Shown: positions 12,851 to 26,210, counted from the stretch's first letter. The stretch: 64,000 bases of DNA from Saturnia japonica (GCA_033032175.1 CM065319.1:16899018-16963017), one strand, 5' to 3'. A program made the numbers and translations. The notes: generated from the letters alone by a model not told the origin.

Positions 12851-13069
12851 ATTTGTTTTTTTATCTTTATATGTTTAGCGTTGGTACCAAAATCGCACCT
12901 GATATTAAGTTACTATGTGGCCCAAGATGGTAGCACGCTAAGTCTAGTGGAAGACTGGCTTTCAAATGCTACTGCCGGAACACATCTGTTGGTCTTTGGC
13001 GATAGACTTACAACCCGAGGGTGGTACCTAGCCAGGAATATAAAAATCAAAAATCAAAATTTAAAAAAA

Positions 13070-13680
13070 AAAAATCTATTTTGGCCCTAAGAAGGCACTT
13101 ATAAACATCTAAACTCTAATGCCGGTTCGGAAAACATCCCATCATCGAGAAGATACGGTAATAATTAAGCTCGATTGGGTTTGTGTTTTTCTTTTTTGAA
13201 CAGTAGGTACAAAAATGTAACCTTTTTATAGTAGAACCTGCTTGAACTTGTTGTCCGGCAAATCAGTAATGTGTTTCAGGATCTTATTATAGAACCTAAT
13301 ATTATTTACCTAAAAAACTTTTATTTGTCTTATACTAAGTCTAAAACATGGTACAACTAATTTATCTCAATTTTTAGTATTAACATTAACAACAACAAAA
13401 TCCAGCTTGTCTAAGTTTTTACGAACATAAATTAAGTTATCAAGAATGTATTGGGAGGGTAAAGATAAAATACTAAATTCTACGAACTTGTTCTTCAGTG
13501 ATTCGCGAGGTCTCAGGTTATAGATTGGTCAAATTGCTCGCTTTTGTAATATAAAACCGTAAGATATTAATCTATGGAAGTAAGCAAAATAGACTAACCT
13601 AGCGGTGCCAATATCTATTAATTGGCGAACTTGTGTATTGCGAATGCAGCAGAACTCAATCTTCCCCATTCTAAAAGCCC
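13070..13680 (-). mobile_element. Decayed LINE 3' end
   Basis: The minus-strand reading gives broken ORF text (ARLVYFAYFHRLISYGF; SILSLPSQYILDNLIYVRKN; NKILKHITDLPDNKFK) followed by a 3' UTR with ctcgatgatgggatgttttc and cgaaccggc. Same family as 18950-19345. Confidence 0.7.
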
Positions 13681-14735
13681 TACACCACCATGCAAAGTAT
13701 GCAGATGCACTTAATTAGACTAAAGACCGCGAAAAGTGGAAGCAGGTCTGTCGCGAGAAGGACCGGGAGCATCTCGACGCTCAGCATCGAGTTTTCGACT
13801 GAATGAGGAGGAAGACAAGTCACCACCCAGATTAATTGTACAAAGGTCAATTTTTTAAAATTCACTATTTTTCCTTAAAGAAAAGACTATAAATGAATTT
13901 TCTAAAATAGGACTTTCCTCACTAAACCGGTCTAACGTTATTAAAACAACATAAGAAAACTAGAAAATTACAATTGTTTCATGAAACACTTGTGGAAACA
14001 GCATTTCGTTTGAGGCGGTGGATCGGCGCGCGCGCAGCTCGCTCGGCTTGACGCCGGCCGGCCCGACCGGTATGACCAAACTGTCTTCACTAGTTTGTTC
14101 GCCCCGGCTCGAGTCGTCCTGCGCCATAAAGCATCGAATGACCAGGCTTTATATGTTTACACTCAAATGTGTTCAGTGATTGGATTTTGTTACTTTCAGA
14201 CGATCCAGGGAATAAAACTATAAAGGTAAGTCCCATATTGCCTTTTGTTAAACCTGACGGCTGGCGTGAAAATATTGACAAATAAAAAAAAGTGGTAACT
14301 AAATTTTTATGTAAAATCAGTATATAATGAATTAGGTCTCGATTTTTTCAAACGTCATCGATCGAAAGACTTTTTTTCAATGTGTCGACAAATCAATATT
14401 CTCACGCCAGGTGTTTTATATGAGTTGAAATTAAAGTATTTTAACTATAGCACGTTTTTAAATAATGTTTAATGATGAGCAAGTACCCAACCAGAACGCC
14501 ATCTACCTAATGTTATGCCACTGATAGCCGTATTTGTAACTAACCTCGAAGACGGCATTTCTAACTAAAGCCAGTTATAAATATGTACTACCTCTGAGGG
14601 TTGAATTGGGGCGGTAACTTCCAGAGCTTCCTAACGGACTTGATCACAGCAGTTCAAGCACTGGTCAGTTGTTTCTTATGCAGCAAAAATAGTTGCAGCA
14701 GTAGTAGCACTTCCGTAGTCGACCTTGCATATTCT

Positions 14736-14999
14736 TTTTTTTATATAAAGGTGGCAAATAAGCATACGGCTCGCCTGCTGGTGAGCGGCTACTGTAGCCT
14801 ATGGAAGTAAAGGTATCACTAGCGCGTTGCCAACCTTGAACCCCCCTTCCCCAAGGAGCTCTGGAAACCCTACTCACCACAGGAACACAACACAAGGTTA
14901 TTTGGCTGCGATCTTCTGTAGAGTGAAGGTATTCCATCAGTCGGACTGGCCCAAATAGAGAGACAACTCTAAATAAATTTATCTATGCCCTACCTCTCC
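14736..14999 (+). repeat. Dispersed repeat family E
   Basis: gtatcactagcgcgttgcca, aaggagctctggaaacccta, ctcaccacaggaacacaaca and ggttatttggctgcgatctt. Likely a SINE or LINE tail common in Lepidoptera; no Pol III head visible. Confidence 0.7.
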
Positions 15000-15202
15000 C
15001 CAAGTATTTTATACTCTACTCTTTAAAACTCCTAATAAAATATATTTTGCCTAAAATAGTTTTAACAGATCGTTTCGGCAGCTCTGCCCGATTTTTAATT
15101 GTGTGCTAGCATTTTTTAAATATCTAATTTATAATGCAGAGACGAAACATTTGCCAGAACAAAAATAATAAACAAATATATTCTTGTGAAATTCATAATA
15201 CA

Positions 15203-15674
15203 TCTATACAATTAATAAAATTGAAGTGTCTGTTTGTAATGTCAAAATAACAGTTTTTTACTGAATGCATATGAAAGTATATATGATACCAATAACAAAA
15301 AGCCCATTTTTTTATTTTTTGTCCTGCTGTCTGACATTTTGACGGGACTTTCACTGGTAGATAGCTGCATTTATAGGTAGTAACTTATACTAGCTTTATT
15401 TTTGAAAAAGAATTAGGGTTCCGCACAAATGAAAAAAAAACTGGTCATGGTGAATCAATTGGGGTGCTTAAATGGCTTACGCTGAGTAAACCATAAGAGA
15501 TATAGCAAATTAATATACTAAATAATTGTAGACATTAAAAAGACCTACAAAAAAGTCAGCGAGTAAGGTACACCCGCAATAAGCATTTTTGTCTTTAAAA
15601 TAGCCGTGAGTGGGGGAGCAAGATTCGCGCGGGCATTCTGTAGTCCACGTGAGCGAAGCCGCGGGCACAGCTAG
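15203..15674 (+). mobile_element. Helitron-like non-autonomous element, family A, uninterrupted
   Basis: 472 bp, 5' TCTATACAATTAATAAAATT ... GCCGCGGGCACAGCTAG 3', flanked by A and T. The TC start, CTAG end and insertion between A and T without target duplication are Helitron hallmarks. It has no coding capacity (no Rep/helicase). It shows what the mariner insertion site at 9.9 kb looked like before insertion. Confidence 0.75.
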
Positions 15675-16539
15675 TTATGTTATAATATACAGTGATAGCT
15701 TCAGATTCCATTTGAAAATCTATAAACCAAACATCTTTCAGACGTTTCTAACAGGAGCATTGAATCCTGTTCTGTTTTTAAATTCAGCATAAGAATATTA
15801 CTTACTCACTTCGCAGGGTTTTAAAGAAAATGTTTTTATAATAAATATACTTAGTTTACCATTATCGTACATTAGCAAGTAGGGCGATTACTAAATACCT
15901 CCTTTCCCAAGGTCTCTGTTAACCTTAATAATATAATAGGCGTGAAGATAAGCAGTTCTGTTCGTGGCGAGCAATAAAATCGAGTATTGTAACTTGATAT
16001 GTTATTTAAAAACCGCTAAAATTTAGTTTATTTTGTTAAGTTAGGTTAAATTGTTGTAAAGTTGTAAAGTTATATGTAATGCACATATAAACAATGTGCC
16101 TCACTGGGTAGTGAATTTCTGTTTGTTAGCATTTATGATTGTCGGCTGTACATATATTTTGTGTAAATGCTAATGTACTAACTACTACTGAAACTTAAGA
16201 TTAAAATATATAACCCCATTATAAGTCCTTAAGTGATGTATGGATCTGAGTGATGGGCAACGAAACAGATGGATGAAGGAAGAAAGAAAGCGAGCGAATG
16301 TTCATTAAAATTGACCGCGAAATTTCCACGAGATTTTTTAAATTATTGCCAGTTAAATCTGAATGCCAAATATTTTTGTAGTATCGTTATATCTTTATAT
16401 ATAGTATCGTTTATTTTTCTTGATTTTGTTTATAATATTTTATGTTTTATTTGGTGTTTTTTTTTCATGTTTTTGTTTTTTGTTAGTGTATCTTGAGACA
16501 ATAAATAATTTTTATTTTATTTCTTTCTTTCAAGATTAT

Positions 16540-16790
16540 ATGTGGCAGAAATGCGAATGTTAAGATTGACGTTAGATGTACCTACTAGAAGGGATAAGAT
16601 TAGAAATGTGTATTTCATAGGAAGTATTAAAATAGCACCAGTCACAGAGAAGTTGAGGAATAGTAGGTTAGCGCGGCATTGCATGGGCGTGGCATGACTA
16701 GGATGGATGAAAGTCATCCGTCTAGAAGAGTGTTAAGTATGAAATGGACGGATACATCAGTAGAAGACCAGAGAAAATACTATATGGGTC
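16540..16790 (+). mobile_element. LINE ORF fragment (RTE-like)
   Basis: AEMRMLRLTLDVPTRRDKIR then NVYFIGSIKIAPVTEKLRNS, and after a frame change MDESHPSRRVLSMKW, the conserved tail of these ORFs. 5'-truncated. Confidence 0.65.
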
Positions 16791-16806
16791 AATGGTTTAT
16801 TATTAA

Positions 16807-17393
16807 GTAGCTGTGCCCGCGGCTACACGATTACACGAAGACAAAAATGCTCATTGTGGAGGATCCTTAGAAAATAGACATATTATGCTCTCGCTGACTT
16901 TTATGTAGGTCTTTTTAATATCTAACATCTGGGCGACAGAGCTATGCTCGGTATTTAAAAAAAGAAAAATACCTATCTAGATATACTTGTAATGAGAAAC
17001 ATTATCTAAATATAAAATTTCATTTATATCGTTGGAGCCGTTTCCGAGAAACCAATTACATATATATATACTATATACTAAAATTGCTCACTTAATATAA
17101 TAAGTTAAGTTAAATTAATCATTAATTTGAAATATCTCTTATGGTTTATTCATCGTAGTCCAAAATATCCGAATTGATTTTTATTTGATTCCTAATTCTT
17201 TTTATTAGTACCCGAAACATACAGACAAAAAGAAATTGAGGTTTCGTTATGAGTACCGTATATAATTTTTTTTATACTGCATAGGTGGCAAACAAGCTTT
17301 CGGGCCCCTTTAGCATACTTTCATATGCATTTAGTAAAAAAACTGTTATTTTGATATTACAAACAGACGATTCTATTTTATTAATTGTATAGA
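16807..17393 (-). mobile_element. Helitron-like non-autonomous element, family A
   Basis: Starts TC at 17393 and ends ..CCGCGGGCACAGCTAC at 16807 (last base changed from G). It contains the tgctcattgtgga and ttaatttgaaatatctctta blocks shared with other copies, plus extra internal sequence. Confidence 0.65.
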
Positions 17394-17594
17394 TATATGT
17401 ACTAATAAATGATAGTCATGAACAAAAGTAATATCAGAATTGTATCTAAGATTTATTAAGCACGACGAAAAACTCGATCACGTTCTCAAAAATCATTTGT
17501 TTCTATGAAGTTTAATTGTGACTGAGGATGTAAAATATCCGTTCCATACAAAATATTCCCTTCCGAAGACCACATTTAATTCTTATTATAGAAC

Positions 17595-17720
17595 AAGACA
17601 TTTTAATTTCATTCGCATTGGACCATCAACTTCGAAGATACACGAGGGAATTGTTCAAAATCATTTTATTTGATTTTCAAAAAGTTGATTTTTTTTTGTT
17701 AAAAATTCTCTTGTTTCTGC
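17595..17720 (-). repeat. Dispersed repeat family F, partial
   Basis: ttcattcgcattggaccatc, aacttcgaagatacacgagg and gaattgttcaaaatcatttt: the minus orientation of one half of the family. Confidence 0.55.
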
Positions 17721-18321
17721 TTCAATCTCAGTAGAATGACTGACGATATGAAAGGAACAGTTCGATAACAGCGTTAACCGTTGAGAGGTGAGGGTCTGAC
17801 GATGAAATCCACTAGATTGGAAGTATGACTTGTAGTGCTTTAAAGGGATGCGACCCGGGTACCCAGACCAAATGAGCGTCTACAGCCTTAGTTCCCAAAG
17901 TGGCCAAGGGGTCCACGGACGACTCGACGGGGGTCTACGTCGGCGTGACAAAAAATGGGGTTCATAATTCGTAAGCGGGGTCCACGAAAATTTATCTGCT
18001 TTCGATAGTGAAGAACTAAAATGTTGGCTTGACTCCACATATCAATGTAGGCAGATAATATTTTAAGAAGCTTAGCGACTGTTACTTGTATGAACTTGCA
18101 TATTCCATATTAGGGGTGAGCTATAACCGGTAAAATAAGATACCTGTTACTCCTGTTCCTGAGAAATAACGATTTCAGTAACCTGTTCCAAAATAACAGC
18201 CTGTTACGCTTTAGTAGGTATATAATATGTTGTAACACTTGTAACTATTAAGTATGGATCGGCAACTCGAAATCGTATGCATAAAATAGCGTATAACTCA
18301 ACCCATCATTAAACATGTAAA

Positions 18322-18436
18322 TCGATCTATTCATCCATCCATCAATCCGGAAATCCATCAATCTATGTTCCATCCAGCAGCCAGTCCATCCATCAATCCA
18401 CCAATCCATTATTTAATCCATCAATCCACCAATCGA
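18322..18436. repeat. Degenerate tandem ATCC/ATCA repeat
   Basis: Repeated atccatc / atccacc / atcaatcc units over about 115 bp, imperfect. Confidence 0.75.
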
Positions 18437-18949
18437 TAATTTATAATAAACATCCTTACGATAGAATACAGAAAAGCATGTTCCAAACTGAAACAGTAAC
18501 ACTCTATGGAACAGGTACGTATAACGTAAGAACAACCTGTTAGTTTAAGAGTCTGTTACTAGCTGTTACTCGGATACACCTGTTTTTTTTTATCTGTTCC
18601 GATAAATACTCCTCACTATTATGTGGAACAGCCTAGTATTTAGTAACCGCTTTTTCTGATATTAGATAACAATTCCAAACTGTTACTTGTAAATACCTGT
18701 TATTTTTACCTACTGCGGTAAGTACGCCTCATTCCTATTTCATATTCACAAGTCCGGTAAAGCTGTAAAAGCCGTCAGAAAAAAAAAATCCATATTCAGA
18801 ACAACGTGTCGAGCTAGTGTCGAGACTTGCGCCGAACTCAACCGCTACGCAAATTTCCCTATAGTTAGATCTAATCTTCACATTTCTTGATCAGATCAGA
18901 TCAAAGATCAGCACAATGTAAATACTAGAAATAAAGATAAATTAGTCGT

Positions 18950-19345
18950 ACCGTGTTTTAGAGTAAGACTAATAAAAGTTTTTTAGGTAATAGTGTTAGG
19001 TTCTATAACAAGATCCCGAAGCACATTACTGATTTACCTGACAACAAGTTCAAGGACCATGTCAAGCGGGTTTTACTGTCAAAAGGTTATTATAGGGTGG
19101 ATCATTATGTGAATGATAGTGATGTCTGGAAGTGACTCCCTCTCTATGCATCCACTAATATATTATTATTGTACCTGTTATATTTGTACAGTTAACAAAA
19201 AGAAAAAGAGATAAACCCGATCGAGTTTCTTACCGGTTCTTCTCGATGTCTGGGATATTTTCCGAACCGGCAGTAGTGTTTTGACATTCATAAGTGCCTT
19301 TTTAGGGCCTAAATTCAATAAAAATTATTTTGATTTTGATTTTGT
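18950..19345 (+). mobile_element. LINE 3' end (same family as 13070-13680)
   Basis: ORF2 C-terminus VRFYNKIPKHITDLPDNKFK, DHVKRVLLSKGYYRVDHYVN, DSDVWK then stop at about 19134. The 3' UTR has cccgatcgagtttctt and ttttccgaaccggcagtag, and a ttttgattttgatttt-type tail. It lies inside a hAT-like remnant. Confidence 0.75.
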
Positions 19346-19569
19346 TGAGTTTTGGGAATATGGTAGAAATGTAGCTGCAGGGGGTCCACCGGAACCAGCT
19401 TAATTTTGAAAGTGGTCTATGAGAAACAAAGTCTGGAAACCTTTAATGTAGAGTTAGTACAGAGTCTTAACCGACGAATTAAACGCTTTAAAATTAACAA
19501 CTTTATTTAAAAATAAGCAAATAATGAAAAGAATTGTGTAGGTAATCATTGGCTCAGGGTATATAGGTA

Positions 19570-19742
19570 GCTGTAAGAATATCACAGCCAAAAAAGCTTG
19601 TGTTCATGCGGTGAGTAGGGTTTCCTTCTGGTTTCAGCTTTCTGCTTGGGGATTAGGGGGGTTCAAAGGGAGGTAGGGCACAGAAACTTCTTTAGAGATT
19701 TTACCTTACTTGGGGCAATCCGACTTGTAGAATACCTTCAAA
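19570..19742 (-). repeat. Dispersed repeat family E (minus strand, degraded)
   Basis: Reverse complement contains cctactcaccgc, aacacaagctttt and gccctacctccctttg in family order. Confidence 0.5.
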
Positions 19743-21349
19743 TTAAGGGTGCTATAAAATATTTCCCCGAAGCCTTTTATGCCTACCAAATAATAAAACC
19801 AAAACGCATACGACTCGTATAGCATACAAGAGTTTATTTAAACAATTTAATGTTTATTCGAAAGCAATCGCTCTCTGTACGTTTGCAAAACCTGGCCCAG
19901 TTACATGCGTGACGTGGTTTACGAGCGCATTGTTGTCGAGCGGAATTTTTCAAAATAATCCGATAATTAATTGAAACTAGGTAGCTTTGTTGATATTTCC
20001 CCAAACTGTGATTAAAGTTCGATATTATCATTTGAGGTTTTCGTGTTCTAGTTTGTTAGGTTTATAGTAAATATAGGTGTAGTACCTAGTTTGTTACATT
20101 TCGAATTACTAAAATTATAGGCGAATTCCCTTTTCATCAAAATGTTTGTCGGGCAGTATAAATATATGAAAAATTAACCCCTGAGTTTGCCTAGAAGCTT
20201 TGAGGGTTTTAAACAAATTGCTTAGAGCGTGAAATTCTTTATTTGAATTTCGCTCACGAGCAAAAGTTTAGACACTGGTTAAAAAAATAGAAAGATTTAG
20301 ATGCTCTCAGATTTCAGCGCGGTACTCGTTTAGCTACTATATTACAATTCACTAATCGATTAAAAAGCACAACAATATTCCGATAAATTCTAATTGAAAA
20401 TCATACAATTTGACCCCTATATTCAAACACAACACTCATTTGTATGGTTCCGTAGCATTTTCTTACCTGGCTAACTAACATCTCCAAGTTAACAGGTATG
20501 TAGCTACGGGCTGCAGTGACAACTTTACATCAAATAGACTGACTACATCTCAGTTTCATGCTTAGTAACAAGTTATAATAATAAATTATCATTGTATTTA
20601 AAAATAAAATTAATGAGTTTTTCTTTATGAGATCAGTATTGGAAGCCAAAATAACCCTTATTATGATAGATTTATAGTTTAGAAATAGGGATGTCCTAAA
20701 ACGGAGGTGCAAACACCCAAAGTTCTTAACAGCGCAAACTAGCGCCACCGTGGGGGAGTTTTAATACTTCTCAATCAAATAATCTTAAAGATTTTCACAT
20801 CCCGGCAAAGAATTTACGTAAAACATCAGTGTCCAGAAAAATCTATCAATCATGCGAGACTCAATTCCATATGCTCAGAGTATGTTCAACACGCTATTCA
20901 TTAGAATTATACGAATTTTCCATGGCATAAAATTGTCCGCGATTGTTATCAGCACTATAAAAGTATTTCAACTATAAAACTACGCTTGGTTTGCAATAAA
21001 ACTCAACCTAAATATCGTTATGCCTGGGCGTAGCGCATACGTACGACTCCCTCACAAGTTTCTTATTCGCTTTATTGTTATTAAACGAAATAAGTTTTTT
21101 ATCTGTATTTCTAAGGATTCATAAAGTTTGATTTTCAATTTCACAATCAGTTTATATTATGTTCAGTTTTATTTACCATTTCATTGCACTTCGGCCGTTT
21201 CGTAAATCGTAAGATTATGATAAGAATTATTTTATGACATAGCTACATATTGGTAACTGATTGGCAGTCTGGAAGAGTGGCATTCCAAAGTAGAAAGAGA
21301 TAGAAAAGTTATTCTACGTCTTCTTTATTTTGGGTAGGTTTCATTACTG
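19743..21349. other. Intergenic, nothing supported
   Basis: AT-rich, no transposon features recognised, no exon-like frames with splice sites. Confidence 0.5.
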
Positions 21350-21420
21350 TCATTAAACAGAGCCACCAGCTGCGGCTTTTACAGCTTCACCGGACCTGGC
21401 ACCGACGGTTATAGTCGGGT
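21350..21420 (-). mobile_element. Short fragment of Jockey-type 3' UTR
   Basis: agccaccagctgcggctttt followed by acagcttcaccggacctgg parallels 41735-41765. No more of the element is recognisable here. Confidence 0.5.
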
Positions 21421-21620
21421 TCTTGTATATACATATACTCAATCGTAGAGTTAATTTCTATAGCGCGATGTAGGATGCGTTGTATGTGGCTATGCTCGAT
21501 GGATGTCGCTATGTAGATGCGTTGATGCGTCAGTTGTGGCGAGAGATGTCGCTACAATGGTATTTGTATTTCGTATGACAGATCATATTGTCATATTAAA
21601 AATTTAGCAATCTACTATTA

Positions 21621-21978
21621 CTAGCGGTCGCCCAATGATCGAAATTCGAGCAACGACTTTTTGATCATAGATTATTTTCCGTTTGAAATTTGCAGTATTC
21701 ATGAACCTAAACAATGAGTATTATCTACATCACTTGCTGTCACTTTTCGTTGAGTGACAATGTCAATATTTTGGGGGGTCTAAGTTCAATGGCACTGGTC
21801 AGTTAGGATTCACAGTATTAATTTATTTTATTTAATATATTAGTAACAGATATTATAGATAAATTTTAGCTTTCTGCACTCCTCCATATAAACTTTAACC
21901 ATGCCAAATCTAAGTCTTCCGTGCACGCAATACGCTTAGAAAGGGGTTGAAAGTTTTTGCTTCAGGTATTAATATAAT
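21621..21978 (-). mobile_element. Helitron-like family B copy
   Basis: Minus orientation, CTAG at 21621-21624, with all internal blocks through to attatattaatacctgaagc. Very similar to the 880-1226 copy. Confidence 0.7.
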
Positions 21979-24900
21979 GATAATGGACGATTTTCAAATT
22001 GTCTAAACTATTCGCTTAGCAGATATAATCTTAAAACACATCACTTCCTGACACGACAGAAATTTAGAAACTTGATCACGATGTCATGTCGACTGACTGT
22101 AAAATCCTTAAAGAAAAAGAAATAAATAAAAATTAAAACAAAGTTATTATAGGATATTAAAAAATACACTGGTTTTTTTTAGATAATATAATTGTTTTAA
22201 TTAAATAAAATCACAAATTAATACTTAGAACTTTATTCTTGCAATTGTCGATAAATTCCGCTAGTATTATTTTATACCTAAATTTTCTAAATAAATAACA
22301 CTTATATTGGACCAACTCTTGTCCACTACTACAATATTTCTATATAGATCTAGCTAAATTTATATATATCAAGATTGCCCACAACGAAAGAATCTTATCT
22401 AAAATAGTTCTCCACTATGTACACAGTAGCGTGTTTATAAACAAATGTAACACGCGAGTTACTAACGACATCTAGTATTGAGTGTACTAAATCATTCTAA
22501 GGCCGACTAAGCCTTTGTGCCAGATGAACATTAAAAAAAAGTTAACATGGCCGATTAGCGTTTCGAAACGACCATGGACTAATATTTTAAAACACTTTTA
22601 GCGAATTCAGTGGTGAATATGTATAAATCTTAAGATTGTATAAAAATATATAGTTATGCTTTGAAATTCAACTAATAAGCCGTAACAAATGTAACCTTTT
22701 TCTTAAGTTCAAATGTCATAAGTTATATACAATTAAGAGTTTAAGAAAAGTGGACGTTTATAGAATATTTATATTGTTTTTTCTTCTAACACGAAACAAT
22801 AGAAACTCAACAGATGAAAAAAAAATTAGTATTTTAATAAACCGGACTTACGACTGACACTCAATCATTCAGTTATGAAGAACAATTATTTACTATAATA
22901 TATAATCAATCCCAATTAAACTATGAACTAACGTAAAGATTCTTATAAGAATTTAAAACTACATTAATTCCTTTAAAATACAACTTAGTGTCCATTTTTT
23001 CCGTAACTCGAAATACATCGTTTTACATTCAGCTAAGATTTAAATAAATGAAAATAACACGAGTTATCATGTATGTAATTGCAATAATAAATTGATATAC
23101 AAAAATAAATACAACTAATCTAACAGTATAATTATAGTCAGTAAAGACACAATGTATATTTCGTACTTGGTAAAAAAAAACTATTGCACTGCCTTGCCGG
23201 TTCGTCATAGAAATATATTTAATAAATCTTTATTAGTTATCCACAAAAATACCAACTAATTACATAAAAAGAAAACCTTTAAAACGTATAGTGCAGTACT
23301 TGACATCAAAAACTTATACCTCATCGATATTTCCTCCCTTAATCTAACAATTCCAAAGTGGCTTTAAAATGACTTATTCAAACATATAGGTATATAATCT
23401 GTCTATTTAATATACATAGTTTCCACTCAGCTACTCTCGAAATGGAAAATATCGATACCAAATACGAATAACATCGTATCACATTTAGCTAAGATTACAG
23501 AAGAGCCGTTTAAATAAAATCGGCTCCATGATTTCTTTTGGCATCATGATTTAAATGTAAAGTGGCTATCTACTTATTTTAAAAAAAAAAAATTAGTAAA
23601 AAATAATCTATTATTAATAGCGATAAGGCAGTAAAACTCAAATATAGTTCTTTCTCTGCATTTATTTATCCTTTGGTTGTATTTTGTTATAATTAAAGTT
23701 GCGATGTTATTCATATTAGGTATCGACATTATCGATAACGTAAAACATCATCATCAATTCAGATTACAATAATTAACTATAACCGATCAACTAACATATG
23801 ATTTATCTATCTAATCACATTTATGTACTTACAATATTTATTAATTAGTAGTTACAAGTTATTGATCGAGAATTCGAAGCGAAAATGCGAAATTTTATAC
23901 GTGTAACCTATACATATAATACGTGAATTGTATAAATATATTTTTTACGTTTAATTTATTTGTTTTGTTTTATAATAAATAAAATATAGCATTTATTCAG
24001 AAGTCATAATTGAGATCCACTTTATTTTGTAGTTGATAGTGATGATACATTGATTTGTCAAATGTCGATATTTTGACAACTTTTTTTGTTCATTATTATT
24101 TAAGTATTTTTGTTCCACATTTACAATGCCGCTACTACCTTATATTGTCATAGTTAAAAGTTAGAGGTTAAAAATGAAAAGCCTTCTTGTATAGGACATT
24201 AAAAAAATATAATTGTCCACTTTTTTACTATATACTTTATTAATACACTAGAATGTAATAACTATAACCACATATAGTTGTAATGATTTAATTATTAATT
24301 AAGAAACGCCTTTCTTAAGTGTAACTAAATATCGGCAAAAACAAACTAATTTTGTTTTTCAACTCACCGTTTGGAATATCGTTTTCGTTTTTCTTTTGAT
24401 GTCGTCGATTTGATATAGACTGTGAATTCGTAACATAGAGGGCTTTAGGCTTATGCTGAATAACCGGTTACGTATTGTCGAGTCATAGTATTATAACTTA
24501 TATACAATATCAATTGTAATTATATAATATTTGTTCAATGTCACATTTGAAAATTCAGACCACAGTTTTGCTAAAACCCAATAAAAAATCGTTACGCATT
24601 TTGTACGATGCATCAAGACATACAGTTAAACTGATATTATTAAAAAAACACATCAACTGCACGTTCAAAGATATCGTATGAGGCTTTTATTAAATTGAAA
24701 ACTTTACATTGTACAAAAATTAAGCAACCTGTACCTGTATCAACAACATTATGCAGTTATACGCATATCGAGAACTCGCTTGAAAATTTCTAATCGAATC
24801 CGAAAAATCTATTTTTTTATATCGATCGATTATAATGTATATCGATATATTTTGGTACTATGGATACGAAAAGTACTAACTTTAGTATCTAAAATAATTC

Positions 24901-25060
24901 AAGATATATTAACATCGATTATTAAAAATATGTTTGGTAATTATCGATATTTACACGCATAAGAAATAGGACGTCCTTATTTTCATAATAATCTTCTATG
25001 TTGTTTAAAGTAAAGTAATTGCACTTTTTTGATTATTTATATAATTATACACAAAGGGAA
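21979..25060. other. Repeat-poor AT-rich stretch
   Basis: About 3 kb in which I recognised none of the repeat families seen elsewhere, and no coding frames. Several ATCGAT/TATCGATA motifs occur after 23.3 kb. It could be a long UTR or regulatory DNA, or simply unannotated repeats. Confidence 0.4.
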
Positions 25061-25609
25061 ATTATGGGCATTTAAGAAAAACCTAGAAATTTGGTCAAAC
25101 TGTAACCATTTTTTGGTTATTGTGGTTAATTTTTATTATTTTTGTTAATTGAAACTTTGGAACCGTAACCCTAAATAACATTTCTAGAACCACAGTCAAA
25201 AATAATGACACAACTGCCCCAAGTTTTCTAGAATTAAGACTATTTGTTAAACTATGAATCTAAAATTTTCAAAATTTGTCGAATTTGAAAGGCTCTCCTT
25301 TAAAAAAAATGTACTAAAGTGCCTTGGCAAGTGCCATTAAAAGTTCGCGCATTTAATCAGGATTGTAAAATGGTACAATACTTGTTACTTTCATACTAAA
25401 AAAAGCTAGTAAAAAAATAAAAACCTCGAGTAACCCGATTTTTGCTAACCCATTTTACTCAGTTCAAATGTTTTTTATTGATGTGAGAGATGGATAGTGG
25501 ACATGCTTGCCATGAGCGACCGAGACAGATAGTGACGCCACTTTTACCAAAGTCAACAAAAGTAAGTAAAATTAATAAAATAAAGAAAAATCTTGACCTA
25601 GTTTAGTTT

Positions 25610-25993
25610 AGGTTTATTGGAATAAAAGTCAGATAGGGAAATAACATTTTTATTACAATAAATGTTCAAATTGTTTACCATTAGCTTCAATACACGTAAA
25701 AGATCTAGTTATTAGTCGGACATATCCTCGAGAGTTGATGTCCTCAGAAACTTGAGAAATTCGTTCACGCAGCTCGACTACGCTGTCAATGGGCTTTGAC
25801 TAAACTTTTTCTTTGAGAACGCTCCAATAAAAAAAATCCAGGGGATTTAAATCTGGAGAACGGAGACCAAATTTCTAGGTTTTTCTTAAGTGCCCAAAAT
25901 TTCCAAACTGCATGGGATAGATTTTTTTTTTTCTCATGTTGGTTACAATCAATCCTGTCACCCCGTTTTGGCTTGACGTTGAGTTCTGGGACA
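25610..25993 (-). mobile_element. Tc1/mariner (IS630)-type transposase remnant with terminal repeat
   Basis: The minus-strand reading gives SPDLNPLDFFYWSVLKEKV (catalytic signature end), ELRERISQVSEDINSRGYVR and CIEANGKQFEHLL*, the classic C-terminus of this transposase group, interrupted by a stop. A tacagggtgtcccagaactc-type end is present at about 25978-25997. Confidence 0.75.
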
Positions 25994-26134
25994 CCCTGTA
26001 TATATATGATGGATGATCACATATACGATTTCAAACTAAACATAGCCTGTACTATGGTAACTAAATATTTTGTGTACTTATATATTAATATTAACTATCC
26101 AGGCGCAGAACAAATAATTATGCTCTAAACAAAA

Positions 26135-26210
26135 GTCCGTTCTCTGCAGGAATCGAACCTGACACCTCCCCGACTGACGATCTTTACCGTAAACTATACA
26201 AAAAAAAACC
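26135..26210 (-). mobile_element. SINE head fragment with B box
   Basis: Minus strand: gtttacggtaaagatcgtca then ggtgtcaggttcgattcctg. Only the tRNA-like portion is recognisable; a tRNA gene is excluded because no cloverleaf forms. Confidence 0.4.

Larger units (their letters stand above)
17882..19445. mobile_element. hAT-like remnant, with internal insertions
   Basis: The left end cagccttagttcccaaagtg and the right end (reverse complement ggtttccagactttgtttct) resemble 'CAG-GGTTCCCAAAC' hAT termini. Both are followed inward by gtccacgg-type sequence. No transposase could be read. A LINE 3' end (18950-19345) and a tetranucleotide repeat lie inside. Confidence 0.4.
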
